A stretch of DNA of 64,000 nt, taken from IMG/VR virus record IMGVR_UViG_3300023174_000038, positions 1-64,000 of that record. One strand, 5' to 3'. Positions within the stretch are counted from its first letter, which is position 1. The number at the start of each line of letters is the position of its first letter. The stretch is from a virus. A program made the position numbers and the translations under genes. Under the pieces are notes generated by a model. The model worked only from the letters and a program-made list of their open reading frames with translations, did no database searches and had not been told where the DNA came from. Shown here piece by piece: positions 38,682 through 48,720 of this stretch.

Positions 38682-39314
38682 CTATTTAGTCAACCTACCC
38701 CTAGATAGATTGAATAAAGTAATTTTATCATCATCTGGTTTTAAATAAAAGTTAATTTGGGAATTATTATACCAATGTTTACCGTATGCATTACTATTCT
38801 TATTCTTTCTGTTGTCTCTCCATTCCGATGTAGGTATCCATCCGGATGGAATTTCATTTTTGTAGTACATTTTACGATTAACTAATTCAACTGACGATTT
38901 TTCTACACACCAAACTTTTCCAAAATTAGAGTTATTTTCTTTTTGTTGGTGCTTTCTTTCTTTAAAAGTTTTATTTCTCTTTTCCATTGCAGATTGGGTT
39001 TTTGACAACTTACTTGCTCGGGCTTGTTGTTCTTGATTTATCGCAAAATTAGTTTTAGTTTGAACATTTTTAAATGGATTAGGATGTAATTGTCTGCATT
39101 TTTTACCAGCTTCACTTTGTCTAATTTTTACTAATTCTTCTTTAGGACTTAATTTTGCTAAACCCTGCCATGCAACATAATCTTGCCAACGACCATATTC
39201 TTCGTATAACTTGCGATGTGCCTCTGCATGTTCATCAATAGATAATTCTATAAGGTTCCTAGGATCATCTGTCCCGCCTGCGTGTTTAGGAATAATATGG
39301 TGTTTATGGCTCAT
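38682..39314 (-). CDS. HNH homing-type endonuclease
   Basis: A 210-aa protein from ATG 39314 (MSHKHHIIPKHAGGTDDP). The HHIIPKHxGGxDDxxNL...HAEAH pattern is the HNH beta-beta-alpha-metal fold with its catalytic His and metal ligands. The Lys/Asn-rich C-terminal half ends in a DNA-binding-like region (WIPTSEWR, NAYGKHWYNN) reminiscent of phage homing endonucleases with NUMOD-type motifs. Its stop codon directly precedes the tmRNA acceptor piece. A late-type CATAAATAC lies 4 nt before the ATG. It probably spreads itself between phage genomes and may carry the tmRNA along. Confidence 0.85.
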   Translation of the reverse strand: MSHKHHIIPKHAGGTDDPRNLIELSIDEHAEAHRKLYEEYGRWQDYVAWQGLAKLSPKEELVKIRQSEAGKKCRQLHPNPFKNVQTKTNFAINQEQQARASKLSKTQSAMEKRNKTFKERKHQQKENNSNFGKVWCVEKSSVELVNRKMYYKNEIPSGWIPTSEWRDNRKNKNSNAYGKHWYNNSQINFYLKPDDDKITLFNLSRGRLTK

Positions 39315-39327
39315 GCAAGTATTTATG
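39312..39327 (-). promoter_or_regulatory. Late-type promoter abutting the HNH gene start
   Basis: The minus strand reads CATAAATACTTGCATG; no Shine-Dalgarno. Confidence 0.5.
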
Positions 39328-39381
39328 CCTGCCGCACCCCCGTCCAAGACACTTTTCTCTTTGCTTCATACAGCAATAACT

Positions 39382-42300
39382 TCAATTGTATTTAGTATTA
39401 AAATACTCTTTTAACCAAGGCCAATCATAACTTAGTCGTAATTTATCTAACTCACCATTGACTGATTCATAGTATTCTACAGCATGTTGAGCACCTTGTA
39501 TACTATATTGGGCATAGTCTCCTTCACCAACTGTTGTCCATACTTTCAATCTGTGTCTACTAATAGCACTATCATCTAATCGTAACTTAATAGCTTCACG
39601 GAAACTAGTGCGCCATGTACTAAACTCATCTGTATTATATTTTGCTACACCTGAATTAATCTCAACAACTTCATGCTCACTATCCAATGTAAAGTCTAGA
39701 CCTTTACCCATATTACCTAATGTAATCTGTTTATTGTATGCAATCATGGCTTGGTGACCATATACTAATCCATTAACAGGGTTACTTGCATAGAAGATAT
39801 AATGTTTAGGTACTTGTAATCTATCAGGTTGCCATGAGAAATCAAACTTACTATTGACTTTTAACTTAGCAAATACAGTAAACATCCAAGATGTTTGACT
39901 AGCAATTGCGGTTGCATGATAGGCAGCAACACGACCATTGACCCCATCAACTCTAACAACACGATTTTTCAGCCCTTTAGTCACGTTCAGTAAGTGTTCG
40001 TAGTTCTCGTCAGCTATGGCTTCACCGTTACTTAGGAAGACTATATCCAGCGGCTTTGACTGTCCCATCTTTGTTGATTTAGCAATATATGGATAATCAT
40101 ACAATTCTTTCTCAACATGATCGTTAGCTTCTTTGGGTACAACAATACGTGTGCCTCCCATATTCGTAATCAATATATTCTTAGATTCAATAGACCACAT
40201 ACTGATTGGTTCATCATTAATGTCTGGTGCGATTAAATTATCACTTGTAGTAAACACAGCATAAGGGAAGTTATAACTATGTTTTTTGAAATTCAAATGT
40301 GTATCAGCATCAGTAACAAAACTAGGGGCAGGCAAACGTTTTACTTTTTGATGCTGATTAAAGTTAATCTTCTCTATATTTTCTAGCTTATCCAAATCTT
40401 CTACAAGAATACGTAATTTGTTTACATTAATAAAGAATGTATCTCCAAACTTCTGTTTATCACTAGGGAATACATGTAACTGCTCCAATGAGAATGGATC
40501 ACATATATAAGTAAAGTCAAAGTTAGTGTAATCACATATTGAACTGCATACCCAAATGTAATGGTCCTTTTTAATGCCCAACTCATATAGCATATTCTTC
40601 AATGTAGTTAAGTAATCAGTTTCATACTTAATTGTATAAACGTTTTCACGTTTAGTCTTGCTTTCAATTAATGAAACAATATCATTAACTCCGTCATTAC
40701 CATAATCAATTAAGTAAACATCATACAAACAGTTACTAGCAACGGCACGTTTTGTTTTTACAAAGTTTAAGTTACTTAGGTGTTCAATAATTTTCACATA
40801 CTTTGTATCTTCCGCAAAGGTTTCTTTATTGACCATAAACGTACTACCCCAATGACTCCATTGTGTTCCAAACACATGAACCATTGTCATTTGCCACGGG
40901 TTAGGATAATAGTTAAAATCAAAGTTAGTGTAATCTAATTCGCTATTCAGTATCCAGCATAGTTCTGTAGTAGATTTATTGATACAGCGATTGATTGTGT
41001 CTACCCAACTGTGTAGATAACGTGTCTTTTGTAATGTAGGGAATTGTAACTTAAGCTGTTCAAATCTATTAGCTGATTCTTTATTACCTTTATCCACAAA
41101 GAAAGTATCAACTTGTTTGAATAACTTAGATAGATATTCTTCATCTAATTTTGTATTCTCAATAAAACTAATATCTCTATAACCTTTTTGCCACATCTTA
41201 CCGTTAACTAAGTAGGTTTGTGTTAACTCACTGTCAGGACTACCAAACGTATTAATATTAAATGCTTGTTCTTTAGTAGGTTTCCAACTAAAATCAAATT
41301 TAGTATAATTAATATTTTTACGTAATGCCCAAAATATTTCATTGCTATGTTGTTCTATTAATGCATCAAGTGTAGTTTCAATGTAATATTGAGGGTATTG
41401 AATAATACTATCTTCTGATAATAGTATATTTTCTAATAATACTATTTCTCCATCATTACCCGGTGTTATAAATTTAGGACCATCTTGCAAGTGAATATCT
41501 TCTAATATTGTACCAAATTGATAGATATAAGGAGGACTATATGGATCTGGGTGCCAACTAAAATCAAATATAGTTTTATCAAAACCTGCAGGTATGATCC
41601 AATTAGTAAAATTTTGTTTAAGTTTTGCTATAGGATAATCCATATATTTGACCTCAGTTGCGCCATTTGCAATATATCTTGGGCCACCTATCTTATCCCA
41701 TGTGTTAGGGAACTGATAGATATATGCAGGCTCAGTACTATCTGGATGCCAACTATAATCAAATTCTTCTATATTATCAGGTATATCCCAATTAGTTTTA
41801 TTAGGCAAATACTTTGATTTAATGATATCCATGTACTTTATGTTTGTATTTTCTGTACAGCCGGGAGCAGTAAACATAGGTCCATTTGTTTTTTGCCATT
41901 GTGTTCCAAATTGATAGAATAAAGGCTCATCATCTATATTTGGATGCCAGCTAAAATCAAACTCACTAGTATCTAGCCCTGCAGGTATAGACCAATGTGT
42001 CATATCTTGTTTAACTTTTGCTATAGGATAGTCTAAGTATTTTGTTTCTGTAGCACCCTCTACTGTAAATTTAGGTCCACCTGTTTGACTCCACGTACTA
42101 GGGAACTGATAGATATATGCAGGTTCTGTATCATCGGGGTGCCAACTCCAATCAAATGACGTTTGGTCTACATTACGTGGGATCAACCAATTTGTAAATC
42201 TCCATGCTACTACTTCTGCTTTAACAGCATCAATATATTTTAATTCTGTTGCACCAGGAACTATATAGCGAGGTCCCCCTGTCTTTTGATGTATAGTACC

Positions 42301-43524
42301 AAATTGATATATGTAAGGTGGGTCATGTGGATTAGGTTCCCAACTAAAATCAAAACTATTCTTTATAACATAAGGGGGTATTTCCCAATTGTCCGTGCAT
42401 GGTTTACGTGTAGCACGTTCTTCCATGTATTTGTATTCAGTTGCTCCTTCAACAACATATTGTATAGATATTTTATCTTCTGGCTTATTCCATTGATTGC
42501 CCCATGCATAGATATAGGGAGGACTCCACGGGTCAGGAACCCATGAATAATTTATCCCATCACTATTTTCTAAATGTTCAAATCGTGTACTGTTAGGTAA
42601 CAGTTTAGCTTTCATTGATTCATCATCAATAAACTTATATTCTGTTGCTCCTGGTACATGATATTCAACAGTTGGCATAATCTCTGCTGGATATTGCGTA
42701 TTACCAAATACATAAATAAATGCAGGTTCACGCGGATCAGGTCTCCAACTAAAATCAAAATTAAACTTATCTATAGAGTTCCATATTACCCACCTATCCC
42801 ATTCAGGTAATACAGCAACTGAGTTATCCATATACTTTCGGTCAGTAGCTCCTACACAATGATACTCTACTGTGGGTTTTAACTCAGCGGATATATATTT
42901 ATTACCCCAAGTATAGATATATGCGGGTTCACGTGGGTCAGGTCTCCAACTAAAATCAAAACTTGATTTATCTACCGCTTGTATTTCTATCCAGTTATCC
43001 CATTCAGGTATTAATTCTACTACCTCAGGCATGTATTTTACATTAGTTGCATCCTTGACATGATATTCTACATAATGTTTAATTTCAGTTGGATAGAATT
43101 TGCAACCCCATTTATATATGTAGGGCGGGTCATGTGGGTTTGGCTCCCAACTAAAATCAAACTTTAATTCATCAATTTTATCTAGCACCACCCAATTAGC
43201 ATTTTTTAAATTCTTTCTGAGTATAGGCTCAACATCAGCACGATATATAATTATGTCGCTATATCGGTGTGAGCATAGCCAAGTGCCACTATCTTTATTT
43301 TGTTTATTAGGCCATACATTGTTATGTTCACTTGTCCAAACTTCGTCATCGGGTAAAAAGTCAAAGTCCCAATCCCAATCAAAATTTGTATAATCACAAT
43401 ATTCATTGATTATCCAAAAATGGTCGGTGGTACATTGTTGTCTAGCATCGGCTAAATCAATTGCATGTTTTTCTCTGGGGTGGGCGTTGGGTTTACTACC
43501 GTAATAAAATACATCTCTAAGCAT
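39382..43524 (-). CDS. Repeat protein with about 14 FDFSW modules and C-terminal glycosyltransferase-like domain
   Basis: A 1380-aa protein. About 14 tandem modules of 60-90 residues carry the core FDFSW-x-PDP-x-x-P-x-YIY-x-FG, then a GATEyKYmD-like end. Early and late copies are more diverged (YTNFDWDWDFDF first; FDFNYYPNPW and FDFTYICDPF late). The last 230 residues (PLDIVFLSNGEAIADENYEH, RVDGVNGRVAAYHAT) resemble the fold start of the glycosyltransferase-like protein encoded at 50931-51884, and contain one more FDFSW copy. The repeats therefore look derived from a piece of that domain. It stands next to radical SAM enzymes. Function unknown; a glycan- or peptide-processing role is inferred. 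Confidence 0.75.
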   Translation of the reverse strand: MLRDVFYYGSKPNAHPREKHAIDLADARQQCTTDHFWIINEYCDYTNFDWDWDFDFLPDDEVWTSEHNNVWPNKQNKDSGTWLCSHRYSDIIIYRADVEPILRKNLKNANWVVLDKIDELKFDFSWEPNPHDPPYIYKWGCKFYPTEIKHYVEYHVKDATNVKYMPEVVELIPEWDNWIEIQAVDKSSFDFSWRPDPREPAYIYTWGNKYISAELKPTVEYHCVGATDRKYMDNSVAVLPEWDRWVIWNSIDKFNFDFSWRPDPREPAFIYVFGNTQYPAEIMPTVEYHVPGATEYKFIDDESMKAKLLPNSTRFEHLENSDGINYSWVPDPWSPPYIYAWGNQWNKPEDKISIQYVVEGATEYKYMEERATRKPCTDNWEIPPYVIKNSFDFSWEPNPHDPPYIYQFGTIHQKTGGPRYIVPGATELKYIDAVKAEVVAWRFTNWLIPRNVDQTSFDWSWHPDDTEPAYIYQFPSTWSQTGGPKFTVEGATETKYLDYPIAKVKQDMTHWSIPAGLDTSEFDFSWHPNIDDEPLFYQFGTQWQKTNGPMFTAPGCTENTNIKYMDIIKSKYLPNKTNWDIPDNIEEFDYSWHPDSTEPAYIYQFPNTWDKIGGPRYIANGATEVKYMDYPIAKLKQNFTNWIIPAGFDKTIFDFSWHPDPYSPPYIYQFGTILEDIHLQDGPKFITPGNDGEIVLLENILLSEDSIIQYPQYYIETTLDALIEQHSNEIFWALRKNINYTKFDFSWKPTKEQAFNINTFGSPDSELTQTYLVNGKMWQKGYRDISFIENTKLDEEYLSKLFKQVDTFFVDKGNKESANRFEQLKLQFPTLQKTRYLHSWVDTINRCINKSTTELCWILNSELDYTNFDFNYYPNPWQMTMVHVFGTQWSHWGSTFMVNKETFAEDTKYVKIIEHLSNLNFVKTKRAVASNCLYDVYLIDYGNDGVNDIVSLIESKTKRENVYTIKYETDYLTTLKNMLYELGIKKDHYIWVCSSICDYTNFDFTYICDPFSLEQLHVFPSDKQKFGDTFFINVNKLRILVEDLDKLENIEKINFNQHQKVKRLPAPSFVTDADTHLNFKKHSYNFPYAVFTTSDNLIAPDINDEPISMWSIESKNILITNMGGTRIVVPKEANDHVEKELYDYPYIAKSTKMGQSKPLDIVFLSNGEAIADENYEHLLNVTKGLKNRVVRVDGVNGRVAAYHATAIASQTSWMFTVFAKLKVNSKFDFSWQPDRLQVPKHYIFYASNPVNGLVYGHQAMIAYNKQITLGNMGKGLDFTLDSEHEVVEINSGVAKYNTDEFSTWRTSFREAIKLRLDDSAISRHRLKVWTTVGEGDYAQYSIQGAQHAVEYYESVNGELDKLRLSYDWPWLKEYFNTKYN

Positions 43525-43542
43525 TATATTACTTAGCTGGAT

Positions 43543-45096
43543 TTATTTGTTATAATTATTTAATATATCAGATAGCCATGGTATATAATTTTCTAATTTA
43601 TGACCTCTAATGTCATCTAACCTACGGGTATCGTCAGCTAGCTTTGGTAACAGATGGCTATTATCTTTAGCAAACATATAGTTGATTAAACCACTATAGC
43701 TATGCCTAAATATATTACCCATTTCTAGTCCATATTTTTCATCTATTTCTTTGTAAAAAAATTCATATGCTTCTCGTATTTGATTTTTTACATTAACGGG
43801 TAGTACTTGTATACTCATGGGAGACGGGCCCTCTAGTACGTGATAGCTAGGCGTTTTTCTAATTCTTTTATAATTTTTTTCTATTAACCATTTAGAAATT
43901 TCTAAAAAATGATATACATTGAATATACTTATAGTAGTAGATATTGTACCATAAATAGATTTAGTTGGATTATTACCTAACACATCTAAATTTTGTTCTA
44001 GTGCATCCCAAGTACTTGGATATCTTAGATAGTATGCCAAATCCTCAATTGCATCTATACTGCATCCTATTCCTACGGATCTGAACTCTTCCCATAAGTT
44101 ATATAGCTTATTTGGTATAGCAAACATATTTGAATTGTAATCCAAATGAACACGATTGCTATGACCCATATCTATAATTTTTTGTAATAATTTAAAATGT
44201 ATTTTATTAATTGTAGGTTCGCCGCCGGTAAAATAATATCGGTCAATATAGGGAATTAGTTTTTCAATTTGATTCCAGAATTCATCCGATTCATACCATT
44301 CAAAATCCGAAGAATCAATGGTATAATTATTATTTTTTTTGATTACATTATACGTTTTTCCCCCATAAAAAGACATAGGAGCTGAGGAAGGCTTTTCTCC
44401 CTCGTATGACATGAAAACAAAATCGTCATACCACAGACTGCTATCGGTCGGGCCGCAATATCTACATTTTAAATTGCATAAATTTCCAAAACGAATATCA
44501 ATATATTTTATTGGAAACTTTTCTATATCTATACTTCCATCATTAGCAGTGTTATCAATGAATCCTGTATGTCCGTATGTATTAATACTGTGTAATCTTT
44601 TACTAGATAAACCGGTGTCTTCTTCTTTCCAACATAAATTACATGACGGATGTTTTTCTCCGCGCAACATACTTGCACGTAATTCTTTAAATACTGTGTT
44701 ATTTCGTGATTGATTTATATCAGTATTTTTAACGTTTAACATTTCTCCGTTCTCTATTAGTTTACCGTACGGGTAGTATATCTGTTGACAACAAATTCTT
44801 AAATCTCCATTTTGTTGTATGCCAGTAGAGACCCATGGTATTGGGCAAAACGTTGAATTTTTTGGAAGGTCCTGCATTTGAGGATTTATTTGATTCAGTC
44901 TTGTTTTTGCTAGCTCAATTGAAGCTTCTGAGCAATGAGGATTTTTCATACCTGCTACTATAACTTCTGATTCAACATCATGTGTTATCATAGCTGTTAT
45001 TAATTCAGGAAAATCTGTAATTGTAATAAGTTCAACTCGTTCATTAGAATCAAAACAGTTGTGAAGTTTATTAAACCAATATTCACTGGTATTCAT
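43543..45096 (-). CDS. Radical SAM enzyme with N-terminal twitch/SPASM-like domain (1)
   Basis: A 517-aa protein. Residues 1-75 are a helical N-terminal segment (ELITAMITHDVESEVIVAGM) similar in plan to that of the 774-aa enzyme. A Cys-rich twitch/SPASM-like domain follows (FCPIPWVSTGIQQNGDLRIC at 83-102, CNLCW near 152). The radical SAM core starts with CNLKCRYC (207-214), the [4Fe-4S] ligand motif. The N-terminal twitch order matches the family NCBI names N-terminal twitch rSAM. It cleaves SAM to a 5'-deoxyadenosyl radical; the substrate is unknown. It overlaps the next gene by 4 nt. Confidence 0.88.
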   Translation of the reverse strand: MNTSEYWFNKLHNCFDSNERVELITITDFPELITAMITHDVESEVIVAGMKNPHCSEASIELAKTRLNQINPQMQDLPKNSTFCPIPWVSTGIQQNGDLRICCQQIYYPYGKLIENGEMLNVKNTDINQSRNNTVFKELRASMLRGEKHPSCNLCWKEEDTGLSSKRLHSINTYGHTGFIDNTANDGSIDIEKFPIKYIDIRFGNLCNLKCRYCGPTDSSLWYDDFVFMSYEGEKPSSAPMSFYGGKTYNVIKKNNNYTIDSSDFEWYESDEFWNQIEKLIPYIDRYYFTGGEPTINKIHFKLLQKIIDMGHSNRVHLDYNSNMFAIPNKLYNLWEEFRSVGIGCSIDAIEDLAYYLRYPSTWDALEQNLDVLGNNPTKSIYGTISTTISIFNVYHFLEISKWLIEKNYKRIRKTPSYHVLEGPSPMSIQVLPVNVKNQIREAYEFFYKEIDEKYGLEMGNIFRHSYSGLINYMFAKDNSHLLPKLADDTRRLDDIRGHKLENYIPWLSDILNNYNK

Positions 45097-46403
45097 AGCC
45101 GTTCTCCTGTATGATGTTGTAACTCAGGAAAGGTTTTTTTGAAATCAGTATTTCTTTCTTTATCTAGTTTAATCAAATAACCCATATACCAGTTAACATC
45201 AAAGTCAACAGTTTCTTCTAATGCATTTTTAATTATACTTAACCTGTTATCAAATACATTTTTACAATCTTCCTGTAATTTTTGTGAAGATTTTAATGGT
45301 AATAATGTATTGTAATACCATTGCTCATACTCGGAAATTTTAATACGTAAATGTTCTTTCCATTCTTTACTAGCGGACCTTATTGAAAAGTACTCAGGAT
45401 ATAGTAAAACAATATTATGATAATCAGATTCCCAAATACTAGTGTTGTAAAACGTATGCGGGAAGAGGTCATTTACTAAAAAATATTCTAGTATATCTTT
45501 TATCCGATGTATATTCATCAGACTCCAGGTTGGAGTAATTACCCAATGACGATTACTTCCTGTTAAATTATCTTTTAATAGTTTAATATTTTTCAATATT
45601 TTATTTGCATCAGCTGGATAGCGTATGTAAAATAATCTATCCACATCAACTTCATCTAAACTTACTAATACACGTAATTTTTCCATGTGTTTCCAGTAAT
45701 CTAAAACGTCTGTTGATTTATAAGTCATTGTGGTTAAGTTAGTACTGTACACAAATTCTATTTCTCCTAATCTGTTTGATTCTTTAATATATTCTAGTAT
45801 TTCATAATGTTCAGGATGAAGTAAAGGTTCTCCACCAGCAAAATATATTTCTTCAACATTGTTTACTTGCGATTTTATAGTTTCAATGAAGCTTTCTTTA
45901 TGATTTTTACTGTTATTAAATTGATCCTCAGTATAATTAGGATCAATTGCCTTCATAATAGGTACCCATGAACTACTATACGTAGGATGGCACACTGTAC
46001 ATGCTAGATTACATAAATTGTTAAATCTGAAATCCCATTTCAAAAATTTCATACTACTCATTGTTCCATCTATAGCAGTATTATCTTCAATCAGTTCTTC
46101 ATAAAAATCTTTAAACCTATCATTAAAGCTTCGGCGTATTGTTGACGTACTTCCCCATTCTTCTTCTTTGTAGCATCTTGTACAATGTTTTGATTTTGTA
46201 TCGTTTAATATATCTCGTCTTAATTCTTTATAATTTTCATTGTTCCAAATATCTTGTATATTTTCTTTATACAAATTCCCCATACTGCCACCTAAACTGA
46301 TACAGCAGGGAAGTATATCTCCTGTTGGAACATTATGTATATGCATAAACGGAGCCATGCAAAATACTTTGCTTTCTTTAATGTGAAATGTTTTTTTAGT
46401 CAT
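45093..46403 (-). CDS. Radical SAM enzyme with N-terminal twitch/SPASM-like domain (2)
   Basis: A 436-aa protein from ATG 46403 (MTKKTFHIKESKVFCMAPFM); an earlier start would lie deep in the upstream gene. Twitch-type cysteines FCMAPF and ILPCC lie near 15-34, with GNLYKENIQDIWNNENYKEL, the classic SPASM linker, and CTRCYKEEEW at 74-83. The radical SAM core motif is CNLACTVC (131-138), with GGEP following (YFAGGEPLLH). It overlaps both neighbours by 4-8 nt. Substrate unknown; probably works in series with the four other rSAM enzymes. Confidence 0.88.
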   Translation of the reverse strand: MTKKTFHIKESKVFCMAPFMHIHNVPTGDILPCCISLGGSMGNLYKENIQDIWNNENYKELRRDILNDTKSKHCTRCYKEEEWGSTSTIRRSFNDRFKDFYEELIEDNTAIDGTMSSMKFLKWDFRFNNLCNLACTVCHPTYSSSWVPIMKAIDPNYTEDQFNNSKNHKESFIETIKSQVNNVEEIYFAGGEPLLHPEHYEILEYIKESNRLGEIEFVYSTNLTTMTYKSTDVLDYWKHMEKLRVLVSLDEVDVDRLFYIRYPADANKILKNIKLLKDNLTGSNRHWVITPTWSLMNIHRIKDILEYFLVNDLFPHTFYNTSIWESDYHNIVLLYPEYFSIRSASKEWKEHLRIKISEYEQWYYNTLLPLKSSQKLQEDCKNVFDNRLSIIKNALEETVDFDVNWYMGYLIKLDKERNTDFKKTFPELQHHTGERL

Positions 46404-48720
46404 TTGAAATTTTAAAAACTTTTTTTGATTTATTTCTATACTGTTCGTGTACCGTTTCTTTTGTTTGAATTTCAGATGATATCCAATCTTTAATATTACC
46501 TGTTTCTTCAAAAACACCATCAAAACTATAATTAACCTTTTCTCTTTCCAATCGGTATGTTTCTTTTAAGTGCGGAGTTACTGTATCATGTACAAATTTA
46601 TGTGTCAACTTTATATTATAGTTGCCATTAGAGTCTATCTCAAACGTTAGATCAGAGTCGTACATTCTAGAAATATAATCACCAAACGTATTAAAGTCAG
46701 TTTCTGCATTGCACTTAAATGTAAATTTAAAAGCTCCAAAGTACGTGTGTATAACATATAGCAAAGCAAAATATTCGTTAGTTATACTAGCAAAAAACGT
46801 GTTATCTGTGTTTCTATTCAAGTTAACATATTGGTCATATGTTATATAGTCTGTTACATTTTTAGTACCAGTAAAAGTATAAAAATCTTGTATATTGTGA
46901 TATCGTTGAGCATTAATCATAGCAGAATCAGAATAATAATTGATTATATCTAACCACACATGGTTTAATTTTATTCTTAAAAATCTATGCATAGCAGTAT
47001 TATTATCAGTATGCCATGAGTTAAATAAATTGTTATCGTAGGGTTTCTCAATCCAATTCATTCCATAATCTTTCCAATTAGTATCCCAGTGTGCAATACT
47101 TTGGGGCGGTGATGCTCCAAAGCCTGGACTTATATTATCAATCCAATTTCTACAATTGAATAGTAATTGAAAACTATGTAAGCAGTCGATTGGTTCTTCT
47201 GTGGGGAATCCTACCATCCAATTTATGTGAACAAACATCCCCGACGCTTTAGAATCTTTAAGATTATTTTCTACTTCCCATATGTCAATCTTCTTACGCA
47301 TATCATTAAGAACTTTTTGACTTCCTGATTCTACCCCATAGCTCAGACATGTGCATCCACTATCTGTAACCTTTTGTAAGAATTCAGCAGTCATTCTTCC
47401 ATCACATCTTGCGTAAGAGTTCCAATGTATTTTAATATTTCTTTCTAATATTAGATCAACCAGTTTTTGGAAATTTTTTAAATTTCCATTAACTAAACTA
47501 TCAACAAACCAAAATCTACTAACACCTAAATTATTTTGTTGGTATTCTATTTCATCTACTACTCTTTCCGGAGTCATTGATCTAAATTTCCAGAAATGTG
47601 TTTCAGCGCAAAAACTACAGTCTGCTACACACCCTCTAGACGTTTCAATGCTAACCCCGTAGCTGTGTTCGTAGTTGCTAAAATTGTAATCAGAATAGTC
47701 CGGATACGGGTATACGTCTAAATCTAATTTACTATTTACCGTCCCTATAGTTTGACTGCTACCAATATCGGTATCATCAGTTAACTCTTCCAAAAATTTT
47801 ACAAAATTTTCTTCAGCCTCTCCTATAAATTTGTAATTTATAAGAGTTGTTAATAAATGTCCGTTGCTAATAGCACCGGGACCTCCTACCACGATACATA
47901 CATCGGGCATCATATATCTTAATTCCCGTATTAGATATAGACTAGCATGGATGTTTGTATCATATAAACTAAATCCAACGACCTTGGGATTAGATTGAAG
48001 AATATTAAATAATGTTCTATCAAATACGTCCTTCAAGTCGGGCAATATAAATTCACTAAAACTTTCCGAGCTATTCCAATAAAAATATCTATTTGATGCC
48101 CAGTAGTCAATTCCGGTGGTATCATGAAGATGATGGAAAGATTCTATATTAAGATCGTACACTCTAACACTATAATCTAAATGTCTCAATAATCCTGTTA
48201 GTTTGGCGAGGTTGTAAGGTGGAAATAGTTTTCCCCAAGCTGGCGCTACTACAAGTCCAATTCTAAATTTAGAAGTGTCTGCCCATTCAACTTCTTTATG
48301 GATATATCCGGAATCTACGGTAGGTTGTTCATCTCCTAAATGTGATATTGCATGACTTAGATTTGAATCTTTTTTAAGTATATGATTTAGGATAATTTGA
48401 TCCCGATCACCGACAACCATCTTTGTTGCCTCTTCCTCTTGTTTTGCAATATCATCCGACATTAGTGTTATTCTTTGTCGTCTGTCTCTTTCACTCCAAA
48501 ATCTAGGATTATCAATTTCGGGAAATCTTAATATTGCAATTTCAATAAATGCTTTATCAATTTTAGAACTAACCGCGGCAGCCTCTACGACAGACGCCAT
48601 TGTGTCCCATTTGATCATATTTTCTAATATATAAGTTGGGCATCCTCGTGTGGATGCAACATTAATTCTTTCTAAATGATCCGCATCTTTTAGTCTTTCT
48701 TCAAAGTTTATTTTTTTCAT
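46396..48720 (-). CDS. B12-binding radical SAM enzyme
   Basis: A 774-aa protein with three parts. A helical N-terminal region (1-130, LENMIKWDTMASVVEAAAVS) may be protein-binding. A Rossmann-like cobalamin-binding-type domain follows at about 150-320 (LVVAPAWGKLFPPYNLAKL, then VVGFSLYDTNIHASLYL and IVVGGPGAIS), lacking the DxHxxG base-off motif. A radical SAM core begins ETSRGCVADCSFC (364-371) and includes NWMVGFPTEEP. Such BchE-type enzymes perform C-methylation, ring closure or other radical chemistry. The last 200 residues are unique. It overlaps the next rSAM gene. Confidence 0.88.
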   Translation of the reverse strand: MKKINFEERLKDADHLERINVASTRGCPTYILENMIKWDTMASVVEAAAVSSKIDKAFIEIAILRFPEIDNPRFWSERDRRQRITLMSDDIAKQEEEATKMVVGDRDQIILNHILKKDSNLSHAISHLGDEQPTVDSGYIHKEVEWADTSKFRIGLVVAPAWGKLFPPYNLAKLTGLLRHLDYSVRVYDLNIESFHHLHDTTGIDYWASNRYFYWNSSESFSEFILPDLKDVFDRTLFNILQSNPKVVGFSLYDTNIHASLYLIRELRYMMPDVCIVVGGPGAISNGHLLTTLINYKFIGEAEENFVKFLEELTDDTDIGSSQTIGTVNSKLDLDVYPYPDYSDYNFSNYEHSYGVSIETSRGCVADCSFCAETHFWKFRSMTPERVVDEIEYQQNNLGVSRFWFVDSLVNGNLKNFQKLVDLILERNIKIHWNSYARCDGRMTAEFLQKVTDSGCTCLSYGVESGSQKVLNDMRKKIDIWEVENNLKDSKASGMFVHINWMVGFPTEEPIDCLHSFQLLFNCRNWIDNISPGFGASPPQSIAHWDTNWKDYGMNWIEKPYDNNLFNSWHTDNNTAMHRFLRIKLNHVWLDIINYYSDSAMINAQRYHNIQDFYTFTGTKNVTDYITYDQYVNLNRNTDNTFFASITNEYFALLYVIHTYFGAFKFTFKCNAETDFNTFGDYISRMYDSDLTFEIDSNGNYNIKLTHKFVHDTVTPHLKETYRLEREKVNYSFDGVFEETGNIKDWISSEIQTKETVHEQYRNKSKKVFKISND

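Noticed and set aside
38682-39314. HNH gene as part of a group I intron in the tmRNA
   Set aside because: Both tmRNA halves are intact and adjacent without intron core sequences; the order is explained by circular permutation.
45093-46523. Longer start for the second radical SAM enzyme
   Set aside because: The extra 40 residues lie inside the upstream gene and are Lys/Gln-rich with no conserved pattern; ATG 46403 gives an 8-nt overlap typical of the operon.
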